From assembly GCF_022662375.1 (NCBI RefSeq), contig NZ_JAKNQL010000029.1:1-64000 (forward strand): a DNA stretch of 64,000 nucleotides, read 5' to 3'. The translations under genes and the position numbers were made by a program. This DNA comes from Pseudomonas sp. CROZ-RG-20F-R04-15. GTDB taxonomy: Bacteria; Pseudomonadota; Gammaproteobacteria; Pseudomonadales; Pseudomonadaceae. This document shows positions 1-9,300 of the stretch, piece by piece. The notes below the pieces were generated by a model. It saw only the letters and a list, made by a program, of their open reading frames with translations, did no database searches and was not told the DNA's origin. Numbering within the stretch: position 1 is the first letter of the stretch; each line of letters starts with the position of its first letter.

Positions 1-4
1 GCAA

Positions 5-78
5 GTCGGCGCACATCCCCCAGACAACTCGGCCAGTCCCCTCTCCCTCTGGGAGAGGGTTAGGGTGAGGGGCTTTGC
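5..78. repeat. Intergenic repeat, copy 1 (GGGAGAGGGTTAGGGTGAGGG type)
   Basis: A stretch of about 74 bp contains CCCTCTCCCT followed by GGGAGAGGG, a short dyad, and then GGGTGAGGGG. A clearly related copy with the same flanking words (TCGGCG ... CAGTCCCCTCTCCCT) lies at about 17860-17930. It is non-coding, lies upstream of the small secreted-protein gene, and is a different family from the REP elements elsewhere in the window. Confidence 0.6.
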
Positions 79-128
79 TTTTATGGCATTACACTGGCAA
101 AACATAAGCGACAGGAAGTCAAAAACTC

Positions 129-542
129 ATGCGATATCTGATCATCTGCTTATTCAGCCTGCTTAGCCCATACCTCGCCTTTGCCGACGAAACCCACATT
201 GAACAGGCACGCCAGACACTAAAGAATTACGGCCTGAGCCACTGCATTCTGAAGCCATTCAACGAGCGCTCCGCGCTGGAAAAAGACATCGCACTATCCG
301 CCAATGCCTATTCGTTCATGGGCAAAGGCATGCATACCATTCTGCAAAATGAAGACACGCTGAAGGTGCTGCACGATCCTTATAAAGAAACCCGAAACTA
401 CGTATTAACGGCTTACGAGCGGACACCTTCCAACAGCAAATACTCGAATGAAAAAGTAGTGTTCCTTGCGTGCCTGAAGGTCTACAACTCCGAGGCCTTC
501 AACAGCTTTATCAACACTCAGGACGCGTACATTTCCGACTGA
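129..542 (+). CDS. Small secreted protein, possible Tai4-like T6SS immunity protein
   Basis: The 137-residue product has an N-terminal signal peptide (hydrophobic residues 3-17, likely cleavage after ALA-FA near residue 19), so it should act in the periplasm. The C-terminal half contains FLACLKVYNSEAF followed by QDAYI. From memory this resembles Tai4-type immunity proteins, which neutralise T6SS amidase effectors; no alignment was possible. The two mature cysteines (in SHCIL and LACLKV) could pair. An AGGAAG ribosome site precedes the ATG. The gene is AT-richer than its neighbours, suggesting transfer. No effector gene is adjacent on the same strand inside the window, so its partner is either beyond the left edge or lost. 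Confidence 0.5.
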   Translation: MRYLIICLFSLLSPYLAFADETHIEQARQTLKNYGLSHCILKPFNERSALEKDIALSANAYSFMGKGMHTILQNEDTLKVLHDPYKETRNYVLTAYERTPSNSKYSNEKVVFLACLKVYNSEAFNSFINTQDAYISD

Positions 543-562
543 CGCGTTTATATCGACCAACG

Positions 563-660
563 TCAAAAGATCGCTGCCTTCGGCAGCTCCAACAGGGTGA
601 ACACCAATCTCGAGTAGGAGCTGCCGAAGGCTCGGGCCGCGTTCGGACGGTCTTTTGATC
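563..660. repeat. REP-like inverted repeat pair
   Basis: Between two convergent genes, the self-complementary word GCTGCCTTCGGCAGC (573-587) is followed at about 618-631 by GAGCTGCCGAAGGC, its inverted copy. The outer parts are AAAAGATC at 566-573 and a GGTCTTTTGATC segment ending at 660. The core matches a second common Pseudomonas REP variant. The pair probably also works as a bidirectional terminator for the flanking genes. Confidence 0.6.
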
Positions 661-664
661 TTTT

Positions 665-985
665 TCAGGCAGGCATGCTGCGCAGGCGCCTGCCAATGAC
701 ATCCAGCACATCACAGCCGTCGCGCAAGGGGATCACGCAGAGCTGGGCGAAGTCGCTGAGGATGACGGAGTCGCATTCGACCGAGCCGCGCATGCACATG
801 TTTTCCAGCACCTGGATCACGGCGCGCAGGCGATGGTTGGCGGCGTCCATAAGGATGTCGAGGGGCACGTGGGTGTCGATGAACAGGGTCGGCATGTCGC
901 TGCAATTACCGGTCAGCGCCATGAAGCGGTTGTCGGGATGGGGGATGATTTTTTCGTAGGGTGGAGCCGTTCGTATTGTCGTCAT
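665..985 (-). CDS. Small hypothetical protein, Pseudomonas DUF3077/DUF6124-like
   Basis: The product is 106 residues. I chose the ATG at 985 because GGAAG lies 6 bases upstream; the frame stays open further upstream but without a better start. It begins MTTIRTAPPYEK and contains DTHVPLDILMDAANHRLRAV. The pattern of an aromatic or proline-rich N-terminus, then a VPL-D-L-A helix and a weakly conserved C-terminus, is typical of the many short DUF3077/DUF6124 paralogues in fluorescent pseudomonads. Their function is unknown. There is no signal peptide or membrane segment. The family assignment rests on pattern memory only. Confidence 0.55.
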   Translation of the reverse strand: MTTIRTAPPYEKIIPHPDNRFMALTGNCSDMPTLFIDTHVPLDILMDAANHRLRAVIQVLENMCMRGSVECDSVILSDFAQLCVIPLRDGCDVLDVIGRRLRSMPA

Positions 986-1314
986 TTCTATCTTCCATAG
1001 AGTGTAAAAGTGAACTGCCGCATTCCTTCCTACGGGATTGGGTGGCAGCCGTGCACGGGAGTAGGAAACCGACCCATGGAATTCGGCCACGCCGAAGCGT
1101 GTCCCGCACACAGCCGCCGCTGACGACATTGCTCACACAAGTTACGTGCCGCAATTCAAACAACAGCGCTGATACACCATAGGTAGAGGGCTCCTACACC
1201 CTGTCACCGCTCTCGCAGTGACAACGAAAAGACTATCCCTGCAACCCATCGCCCACCAGTTCATGAAAACCGCCGCATCTCGAAGGAATCGTCCGAAACC
1301 TTCGCCCCGAAAAC
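986..1314. other. Intergenic stretch, no gene recognised
   Basis: These 329 bases separate the stop of the DUF4123 gene from the next minus-strand gene. I looked for a cargo effector here, as would be usual after vgrG-DUF4123, and found only short low-quality frames. Two small hairpins are visible: TGTCAC/GTGACA (about 1202-1223) and CACGC-CGAA-GCGTG (about 1087-1100). Either may end transcription of the vgrG unit, but neither is followed by a T tract. Confidence 0.5.
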
Positions 1315-2028
1315 TCACTCCGACTCTGCCAGCAAAAACGCCAGCAACGCCGATTGCGACGATTCTTCCGACACTGAAACCTGAAAAAACCGCCTCACCT
1401 TGCAACGCAAAACCACCTCGGAAAACGCCTCGAAAAGGGTCGGATATTCTTCGCTCAACCACTGCAACGCATTGGCTGTTCGAACGTCATTGCCCTGCTG
1501 CGCCAGCACCGATTCCGGCACCTTCCACCACGGAAATACCCGCCCCGAAACCTGCGCCCTGCCACCAATTTCCAGCGCCTGACCATTAATCAAACAACGC
1601 CCGATCAGAGGAAACAGCTGCGCCGCGCCCACCTCACCAGCCTGCAAAATCGGCAACAGAAACCGTCCGTCCCAGAATCGAAAAAACACCGTTTTGCCGT
1701 CCGGCATCAACACCTGCGTCAGACTGCGAAAGTGCGCCACCACCTCTTCAAGGCTTGCCGACGATACCGCCAGCCAACCCCAATCCCGCGACTCGGTAGT
1801 GGCGACCCAATGCAAAAACTCACTGTCGGCGGCGACAATTCCCACGTAAGGCATCACCGCCTCCCACTCGGCATAGATCGTCCCGGCCCAGATCGGACTC
1901 GCCATGTCTGGCCAGGCCTCAAGCGGTTTCGCCGCACTGGCATTGCTGAACACTGCGAACAATTGCTCGGATGCTTTCAAAGGTTCGCGCGCCAACCAAT
2001 CGGCAGGCACAAGAAAATCAGGCTGCAC
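1315..2028 (-). CDS. DUF4123 family T6SS effector chaperone/adaptor
   Basis: DUF4123 proteins (Tap/TEC) help load a toxic effector onto its cognate VgrG tip. The 237-residue product has the expected features: an N-terminal LFAVFSNA block, YVGIVAADSEFLHWV, a central MPDGKTVFFRFWDGRFLLPIL and a C-terminal lid. I chose the GTG at 2028 because AAGGA lies 8 bases upstream and the start then overlaps the last codons of vgrG by 11 bp, indicating translational coupling. An upstream ATG at 2073 is also open but would overlap more. The adaptor is present but no cargo gene follows it. Confidence 0.85.
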   Translation of the reverse strand: MQPDFLVPADWLAREPLKASEQLFAVFSNASAAKPLEAWPDMASPIWAGTIYAEWEAVMPYVGIVAADSEFLHWVATTESRDWGWLAVSSASLEEVVAHFRSLTQVLMPDGKTVFFRFWDGRFLLPILQAGEVGAAQLFPLIGRCLINGQALEIGGRAQVSGRVFPWWKVPESVLAQQGNDVRTANALQWLSEEYPTLFEAFSEVVLRCKVRRFFQVSVSEESSQSALLAFLLAESE

Positions 2029-4033
2029 AGAGACCGTCCTTGCAACGCTCGCACTCTTCGCAGAATGGCGCATCCCCCTTGAAACTCATGATTTGTGCGG
2101 CGCTGAGCATGGCAGCCGGCGCGGCGACGAGTTTCTCCGGCAATCCCGGTACAACCGGCGCGGCACTCATCGCTGCCATCGGCGCACCACCTACAACAAT
2201 CGGCACACTGCTGAAAATGCCGCCGGGGCCGATGTTGATCCATTGCCCGCCAGCCTGAATCGTCGCACTCGCGCCGCCGTCGATGACCACTTGCTGCCCG
2301 GCGCTGACGTGGAATTGCCCACTGGCGCTGATCGCCTGATTACTCACGCGAACATGACGGTCGCCGGTCACGCTCAGATGATCGTCCTGCTTCACTTCGG
2401 TCTGGCGCTGGCCGTGGGTGATGCGCTGTTCATCAGCCTTCAACTCATGCCGCGCGGTGCCGGTGACGACGATGCTGCGCTGGTTATCAACCTGCACCTG
2501 TTGATCGTTCAACACATGCTGCGTCCAGTTGCGCTGGGCGCGCAGATAGATTTCCTCAGCGCCTTTCTTGTCCTCGATGCGCAGTTCGTTGTAGCCGCCA
2601 CCGCCGGGGCTGCTCTGACTGCGGAAAATGCTACGAGTCTTGTCCGCCGGCAGATCCAGCGGAATCGGCGTCGCGGCGTTGGGCAGGCAGCCCACGACCA
2701 AAGGTTTGTCGGCGTCGGCATCGATGAAACCGACCAGCACCTCCATGCCGACTCGCGGAATCAACACACTGCCGTAACGGTCATGGGCCCAACCGCTGGC
2801 AACGCGCAGCCAGCAACTGGAATGCTCATTCAATTCACCGTCGCGATCCCAGGCCAGTTGCACCTTGACCCGGCCATACTCGTCGCAGTGGATTTCCGTA
2901 TCTTTCGGCCCGGTTACAACCGCCGGTTGATAGCCGAGCATGCGCGGCTTCTCCGGCCCCAGCGCCGGGCGGAAGAACACGTCCCACGGCGTCGCGAGAA
3001 AGGTATTACGGTAACCCTGGAAAGCTTCGCCATCGCTGGTCACGGATTCCTCCAGCACTTGCGGCTGGCGGCCATGGTGTTCAACGGCGGTCAGCAGCCA
3101 CAGGTCATTCCAGTCGTGACGCGGATGCTCGCTCAGTTGCAGGAAATGTCCGCAAACCAGTGCGGATTCGTCGCTGATGCCCTCGGACTGACGGTAATCG
3201 GCGACATGCCGCTCAAGTGCCCGCTGAGCGAGATGCTTACCGGTGTCCCGATCATTGAATTGGCCAGGGAAGTGATAGTCCTCCAGCACCGGGCGCTGCT
3301 CACCGTCGACACGACTTTGCAGGTGCAGGCGGGGTTTTTCAAAGTTGTAGTCGCGCCGGGTAACCACGCTGGTGCGGGTTTCCACACGAACGTTGAAACG
3401 CTGAACCGCCGGGGTGCCGGCAGACATGCCACTGCCCGGCAGATAAAGGGTCGGCGTGGCCAGTTTGGGAAACACCGTCTGATCATCACCGAACACCAAT
3501 ACGTGCGCGTCGGGGTTGTGTTGAAAGTGGTAATGAATACCGACTTCGGCACACAGGCGCTGGATGAACGCCAGATCGCTTTCGGCGTACTGCACGCAAT
3601 ACTCACGAACCGGGTATTCGCTGCCTAACCGAAACTCGAACGCATCACGAAGGATCGCGTGATCCTTAAGCACCTGCGCAATAATTTGCGGCACGCTCTG
3701 ATGCTGGAAAATCCGCTGATTGATGCGGTGCCCCAGATACGTCAGACGCGGGACGAGACTCAGGTGATAGCGCGTCAGACGTTTCCCGGAATCGCCCTGC
3801 CCGACCTGATAAATCTGACCGTGAACGCCGGAACCGTCCGCATCAAAGCGCAGAAACGCCTGACAGTGCAGCAGGCTTTCGAGGTCCAGATCCGGTCGCT
3901 CACTGACCAGTTCCAACTCGAAACGAAAGGGTTGGCTGATGGCTTCCTTGCCCGTGAACTCAAGGACCTTGAGGTCATGCTGGGCGCCTTCGAGGGTCAA
4001 CGTGAAACGCGGTTGATTGGCAGGCGCGAACAT
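2018..4033 (-). CDS. vgrG: Type VI secretion system tip protein VgrG
   Basis: VgrG forms the trimeric spike that caps the Hcp tube and carries effectors. At 671 residues this has the standard layout: a gp27-like base from the N-terminus to about residue 340, a gp5-like OB region around residues 360-450 (YGRVKVQLAWDRDGE), then a repeated beta-helix. There is no added enzymatic domain. The extreme C-terminus is unusual: a small hydrophobic segment rich in Ala/Pro/Met followed by FCEECERCKDGLCAA, four cysteines spaced C-x2-C-x2-C-x4-C, which could bind metal or form an adaptor-recognition tail. The DUF4123 gene starts inside the codons for this tail. No other T6SS genes are in view, so this is an orphan vgrG island. 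Confidence 0.95.
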   Translation of the reverse strand: MFAPANQPRFTLTLEGAQHDLKVLEFTGKEAISQPFRFELELVSERPDLDLESLLHCQAFLRFDADGSGVHGQIYQVGQGDSGKRLTRYHLSLVPRLTYLGHRINQRIFQHQSVPQIIAQVLKDHAILRDAFEFRLGSEYPVREYCVQYAESDLAFIQRLCAEVGIHYHFQHNPDAHVLVFGDDQTVFPKLATPTLYLPGSGMSAGTPAVQRFNVRVETRTSVVTRRDYNFEKPRLHLQSRVDGEQRPVLEDYHFPGQFNDRDTGKHLAQRALERHVADYRQSEGISDESALVCGHFLQLSEHPRHDWNDLWLLTAVEHHGRQPQVLEESVTSDGEAFQGYRNTFLATPWDVFFRPALGPEKPRMLGYQPAVVTGPKDTEIHCDEYGRVKVQLAWDRDGELNEHSSCWLRVASGWAHDRYGSVLIPRVGMEVLVGFIDADADKPLVVGCLPNAATPIPLDLPADKTRSIFRSQSSPGGGGYNELRIEDKKGAEEIYLRAQRNWTQHVLNDQQVQVDNQRSIVVTGTARHELKADEQRITHGQRQTEVKQDDHLSVTGDRHVRVSNQAISASGQFHVSAGQQVVIDGGASATIQAGGQWINIGPGGIFSSVPIVVGGAPMAAMSAAPVVPGLPEKLVAAPAAMLSAAQIMSFKGDAPFCEECERCKDGLCAA

Positions 4034-4198
4034 CCGATGTCTCTCTGCAAAATGAAGGGCGGGCGATTCTGCATGAGGGGCAAGGGGTGATGAGTGGGTG
4101 ACGGAAAAATCAGATTTGCCCTACTTTCATTGCTGAAAGCCCCTGCAAAAAGCGGCGCCTTCAACTACAGACAAATCTCCAAAACAACCGCCGAACCC

Positions 4199-4288
4199 TG
4201 TGGGAGCGAGCCTGCTCGCGAAGACGTAGTGTCAGTCGACATCAACATCGCCTGACACACCGCATTCGCGAGCAGGCTCGCTCCCACA
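4199..4288. repeat. REP doublet (BIME), GCGAGCAGGCTCGC family, copy 1
   Basis: TGTGGGAGCGAGCCTGCTCG is followed by a spacer of about 42 bp and then the inverse, CGAGCAGGCTCGCTCCCACA. It lies between the start of vgrG and the terminator of putP. Five other doublets and one single unit of the same family occur in the window. Confidence 0.95.
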
Positions 4289-4324
4289 TTGGATCTCCAC
4301 AGGATTCGAGAAATCATGGGCACA

Positions 4325-4362
4325 AAAAAACGGCCCGTCTCCTGTAGGAAACGGGCCGTTTT
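4325..4362 (-). terminator. Rho-independent terminator of putP
   Basis: On the minus strand the stem ACGGCCCGT/ACGGGCCGT, extended by A-T pairs, is followed by a run of seven T. It lies 23 bases beyond the putP stop. Confidence 0.85.
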
Positions 4363-4385
4363 CGGGTGAGCCGAAGCTCAGGGCA

Positions 4386-5870
4386 TTACTTGTTCAGGTG
4401 GAAATCTTTTTCCGCCGCTTCGAAGCGCTGCACCATGCCAGCAGTCGGCGTGCCGAGCTTGCTGACGACCAGGATAGCCAGGCTGGCGAAGATAAAGCCC
4501 GGGATGATTTCGTACAGACCCAGCAGTTCGAAATGCTTCCAGACCACCACGGTGATCGCGCCGACCAGGATACCGGCCAGTGCGCCGTCGCGGGTCATGC
4601 CTTTCCAGACCACCGAGATCAGCACAACCGGACCGAACGCGGCACCGAAACCGGCCCAGGCGTAGGACACCAGGCCAAGTACGCGGTTTTCCGGGTTGGC
4701 GGCCAGACCGATCGCGATCAGGGCAACCAGCAGCACCATCGCGCGGCCGACCCACACCAGTTCAACCTGGGAAGCGGATTTACGCAGGAAGGTTTTGTAG
4801 AAGTCTTCGGTCAGGGCGCTCGAGCACACCAGCAACTGGCAGCTCAGGGTGCTCATCACCGCAGCCAGAATGGCCGACAGCAGTACACCGGCAATCCAAG
4901 GGTTGAAGAGGATCTTGGCCAGTTCGATGAACACGCGCTCGTGGTTCTCGGTGACAGGGCCGGCCAGTTCCGGGTGCGCCGAGAAGTAGGCAATACCGAA
5001 GAAGCCCACCGCCACGGTGCCGCCCAGGCACAGGATCATCCAGGTCATGGAAATGCGACGCGCCTTGGCGATCGATTTCACCGAATCCGCAGCCATGAAA
5101 CGCGCGAGGATGTGCGGCTGACCGAAGTAGCCCAGGCCCCAGCCCATCAGCGAGATGATGCCGATGAAGGTAGTGCCTTTAAGCATGTCGAAGTTGCTTG
5201 GATCTTGTGCTTCGATCGCCAGGAACGTGGTGTCGACGCCGCCGGTGGCCAGCAGCACGATGATCGGCGTAAGGATCAGCGCGAAAATCATCAGCGTGGC
5301 TTGTACGGTGTCGGTCCAGCTCACGGCCAGGAAACCACCGATAAAGGTGTAGGCAATTGTCGCCGCAGCACCGGCCCACAGCGCGGTCTCGTAGGACATG
5401 CCGAAGGTGCTTTCGAACAGACGGGCACCGGCGACAATGCCGGAAGCGCAGTAGATGGTGAAGAACACCAGAATCACGATCGCCGAGATGATCCGCAGCA
5501 GACCGCTTTTGTCTTCAAAACGGCTGGCGAAGTAGTCCGGCAGGGTCAGGGCGTCGCCGTTGTGCTCGGTCTGCACGCGCAGACGGCCGGCAACGAACAG
5601 CCAGTTCAGGTAGGCACCGATGATCAGACCGATGGCGATCCAGCTTTCGGACAGACCGGACATGTAGATGGCGCCCGGCAGGCCCATCAACAACCAGCCG
5701 CTCATGTCGGAGGCACCGGCAGACAGCGCGGTGACGACGCTGCCGAGGCTGCGACCACCGAGAATATAGTCAGAAAGGTTGTTGGTGGAGCGATAGGCCA
5801 TCAAGCCGATCAGCACCATTGCTGCGATGTAGATCACGAACGTGATCAGGGTTGGATTGCTTACGCTCAT
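4386..5870 (-). CDS. putP: Sodium/proline symporter PutP
   Basis: This inner-membrane solute:sodium symporter imports proline for catabolism by PutA. The 494-residue length is close to E. coli PutP (502). It opens with a first helix (TLITFVIYIAAMVLIGLMAY) and then YILGGRSLG, SAGASDMSGWLLMGLPGA and related SSS-family motifs in the sodium-binding core, with about 13 predicted membrane helices. The start at 5870 begins MSVSNPTL; an in-frame extension to 5924 is open but would add a charged, non-membrane leader. It diverges from putA across a shared operator region and has its own terminator downstream. Confidence 0.96.
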   Translation of the reverse strand: MSVSNPTLITFVIYIAAMVLIGLMAYRSTNNLSDYILGGRSLGSVVTALSAGASDMSGWLLMGLPGAIYMSGLSESWIAIGLIIGAYLNWLFVAGRLRVQTEHNGDALTLPDYFASRFEDKSGLLRIISAIVILVFFTIYCASGIVAGARLFESTFGMSYETALWAGAAATIAYTFIGGFLAVSWTDTVQATLMIFALILTPIIVLLATGGVDTTFLAIEAQDPSNFDMLKGTTFIGIISLMGWGLGYFGQPHILARFMAADSVKSIAKARRISMTWMILCLGGTVAVGFFGIAYFSAHPELAGPVTENHERVFIELAKILFNPWIAGVLLSAILAAVMSTLSCQLLVCSSALTEDFYKTFLRKSASQVELVWVGRAMVLLVALIAIGLAANPENRVLGLVSYAWAGFGAAFGPVVLISVVWKGMTRDGALAGILVGAITVVVWKHFELLGLYEIIPGFIFASLAILVVSKLGTPTAGMVQRFEAAEKDFHLNK

Positions 5871-6017
5871 TGAGTTACGCCCTGGCTTTGTTTTTATGTA
5901 GCGGCGGTGGTGAACCGCACGCAAACGACGACGTTTGGCAGACGATCCGGGATCCCGCGCATTCAGGACTGATGTTTCCCCAGGAAAGCCATCAGCCGGT
6001 ACACCGGGTTATTCCCG

Positions 6018-6089
6018 GTTGCACCTAGGGCGCGAATGCTATGCAACAAATCAAATAAGGTGCAACCAGTTTCGTGAGAATTAGTTGCA
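6018..6089 (-). promoter_or_regulatory. putP promoter with four GTTGCA (PutA-type) operator boxes
   Basis: GTTGCA occurs at 6018-6023 and 6084-6089 on the plus strand and at 6042-6047 and 6061-6066 on the minus strand; three of the four extend to GTTGCACCT. On the minus strand a sigma70-like promoter can be read: -35 TTGCAC (6065-6060), an 18-base spacer and -10 TAGCAT (6041-6036). The -35 element lies inside one box. E. coli PutA binds GTTGCA sites between putP and putA; use here is inferred. Confidence 0.7.
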
Positions 6090-6240
6090 CCTAGTCGGAT
6101 TTATCGACAATCACTCCGTTTTTGCTCCCTTTTGTGGCAGTCACGACCCTTTGCTAGAAGCAAAAGCACCAAGCAGGAGCAGCACTTTCGTACCAGAAAA
6201 TAATTCCTGACGAGCTGCCTGTTATTCCTACAAAAAAAGG

Positions 6241-6280
6241 GTTGCACCCGGTTGCACCTCTTTCGGCGCACGGCTAATCT
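6241..6280 (+). promoter_or_regulatory. putA promoter with two GTTGCA operator boxes
   Basis: GTTGCA occurs at 6241-6246 and 6251-6256. The second overlaps a good sigma70 promoter: -35 TTGCAC at 6252-6257, a 17-base spacer and -10 TAATCT at 6275-6280. This fits autorepression by the ribbon-helix-helix domain of PutA. The putA ATG lies 48 bases beyond the -10. Confidence 0.75.
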
Positions 6281-6328
6281 TGCCGCCAGCTGATGCCACG
6301 CAACTGTGGCAACCATGAGGATAAAAAT

Positions 6329-9300
6329 ATGGCTACCACCACCCTTGGGGTCAAACTCGATGACCCGACCCGCGAACGCCTGAAGGCCGCCGCAACCTCG
6401 ATTGATCGCACGCCGCACTGGCTGATCAAGCAGGCAATTTTCAATTACCTGGAAAAACTCGAGGGTGGTGCAACCCTGACCGAGCTGAACGGTTTGACCG
6501 CCAAGGACGCCGATGAGGCGGGCGAAGTGCACACCGATCACGCCCACCAATGCTTCCTCGAATTCGCCGAAAGCATCCTCCCGCAATCCGTTCTGCGCGC
6601 TTCGATCACTGCCGCTTACCGTCGCCCTGAGCCGGAAGTCGTGCCGATGCTGATCGAGCAGGCTCGCCTGCCGGTCGCCATGGCGGAAGCCACCAACAAA
6701 CTCGCCGCTTCCATCGCGGAAAAACTGCGTAACCAGAAAAGTGCCGGCGGTCGTGCAGGCATTGTTCAGGGTCTGCTGCAGGAATTTTCCCTGTCTTCCC
6801 AGGAAGGCGTAGCGCTGATGTGCCTGGCCGAAGCGCTGCTGCGCATCCCGGACAAGGGCACTCGCGACGCACTGATCCGCGACAAGATCAGCACCGGCAA
6901 CTGGCATCCGCATTTGGGCAACAGCCCTTCGCTGTTCGTCAACGCCGCAACCTGGGGCTTGCTGCTGACCGGCAAGCTTGTGTCCACCCACAACGAAGCC
7001 GGCCTGACTTCGTCGCTGAGCCGCATCATCGGCAAGAGCGGCGAGCCGATGATCCGCAAGGGCGTCGACATGGCCATGCGTCTGATGGGTGAGCAGTTCG
7101 TCACCGGCGAAACCATCGCCGAAGCCTTGGCCAACGCGAGCAAGTTCGAAGCCAAGGGCTTCCGTTATTCCTACGACATGCTCGGTGAAGCGGCGCTGAC
7201 CGAACACGACGCGCAGAAATACCTGGCATCGTACGAACAAGCGATCCACTCGATCGGCAAAGCCTCCCACGGTCGTGGGATTTATGAAGGCCCGGGCATC
7301 TCGATCAAGCTGTCGGCACTGCACCCGCGTTACAGCCGTGCACAGTACGAGCGTGTGATGGACGAGCTGTACCCGCGCCTGCTGTCGCTTACCCTGCTGG
7401 CCAAGCAATACGACATCGGCCTGAACATCGACGCCGAAGAAGCCGACCGTCTCGAACTGTCGCTGGATCTGCTCGAGCGCCTGTGTTTCGAGCCGCAACT
7501 GACTGGCTGGAACGGCATCGGTTTCGTCATCCAGGCTTACCAGAAGCGTTGCCCGTACGTGATCGACTACGTGATCGATCTGGCCCGTCGCAGCCGTCAT
7601 CGCTTGATGATCCGTCTGGTAAAAGGCGCGTACTGGGACAGCGAAATCAAGCGCGCCCAGGTCGAAGGCCTGGAAGGCTATCCGGTCTACACCCGCAAGG
7701 TGTACACCGACGTTTCCTACATCGCTTGCGCACGCAAACTGCTGTCGGTGCCGGAAGTCATCTACCCGCAGTTCGCCACGCACAACGCCCACACCCTGTC
7801 GGCCATTTATCACATCGCCGGTCAGAACTATTACCCGGGCCAGTACGAATTCCAGTGCCTGCACGGCATGGGTGAACCGCTCTACGAACAGGTTGTAGGC
7901 AAAGTTTCCGAAGGCAAGCTGAACCGTCCGTGCCGCGTGTACGCTCCGGTCGGCACTCACGAAACGCTGCTGGCGTACCTCGTACGTCGCTTGCTGGAAA
8001 ACGGGGCGAACACCTCGTTCGTCAACCGCATCGCCGACCAGTCGATTTCGATTCAGGAACTGGTAGCCGATCCGGTGGCGCAGATCGAGCAGATGGCGAC
8101 CGTGGAAGGTGGTTTCGGCCTGCCGCACCCGCGTATTCCGTTGCCGCGTGACCTGTACGGTGCAGAACGTGCCAACTCCAGCGGCATCGACATGGCCAAC
8201 GAACATCGTCTGGCTTCGCTGTCCTGCGCCTTGCTCGCCACTGCGCACACCGACTGGAAAGCCGCGCCGATGCTCGGTTGCGCTTCGAGCAACGAAACCC
8301 CTGCGCCAGTGCTGAACCCGTCGGATCACCGCGATGTGGTCGGTCATGTTCAGGAAGCTACTGTCGAAGACGTCGACAACGCTATCCAGTGCGCACTGAA
8401 CGCCGCACCGATCTGGCAGGCCACCCCGCCGGCCGAACGTGCGGCGATTCTGGAACGTGCCGCTGACTTGATGGAAGGCGAGATTCAGCCACTGATGGGC
8501 CTGTTGGCTCGTGAAGCCGGCAAGACCTACGCCAACGCCATCGCCGAAGTCCGCGAAGCGGTCGACTTCCTGCGTTACTACGCAGTGCAGGCGCGCAACG
8601 ATTTCAGCAACGACGCCCATCGTCCATTGGGCCCAGTTGTATGCATCAGCCCATGGAATTTCCCGCTGGCGATCTTCAGCGGCCAAGTCGCTGCGGCATT
8701 GGCTGCCGGTAACCCGGTACTGGCCAAACCGGCTGAGCAGACTCCGCTGGTTGCCGCTCAGGCCGTGCGCTTGCTGCTCGAAGCCGGGATTCCGCAAGGC
8801 GTGCTGCAACTGCTGCCGGGTCGCGGTGAAACCGTCGGCGCCGGTCTGGTCGGCGATGAGCGCGTCAAAGGCGTGATGTTCACCGGTTCCACCGAAGTTG
8901 CGCGCCTGTTGCAACGCAACATTGCCGGTCGTCTCGACAACCAAGGTCGTCCGATTCCACTGATCGCCGAAACCGGTGGCCAGAACGCGATGATCGTCGA
9001 CTCCTCGGCTCTGACCGAACAAGTCGTGATCGACGTAGTTTCGTCGGCCTTCGACAGCGCCGGTCAGCGTTGCTCGGCACTGCGCGTACTGTGCCTGCAG
9101 GAAGATTCCGCCGATCGCGTCATCGAAATGCTCAAAGGTGCCATGGCGGAAAGCCGTCTCGGCAACCCGGAGCGCCTGTCCGTGGACATCGGCCCGGTGA
9201 TCGACGCCGAAGCCAAGGCTGGCATCGACAAGCATATCCAGGGCATGCGCGACAAAGGTCGCAACGTGTACCAGGTGGCGATTGCCGACACGGAAGAAGT

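Noticed and set aside
1142..1266. Short minus-strand frame after the DUF4123 gene as a T6SS effector
   Set aside because: It is about 41 codons, has no motif and no ribosome site, and overlaps small hairpins.
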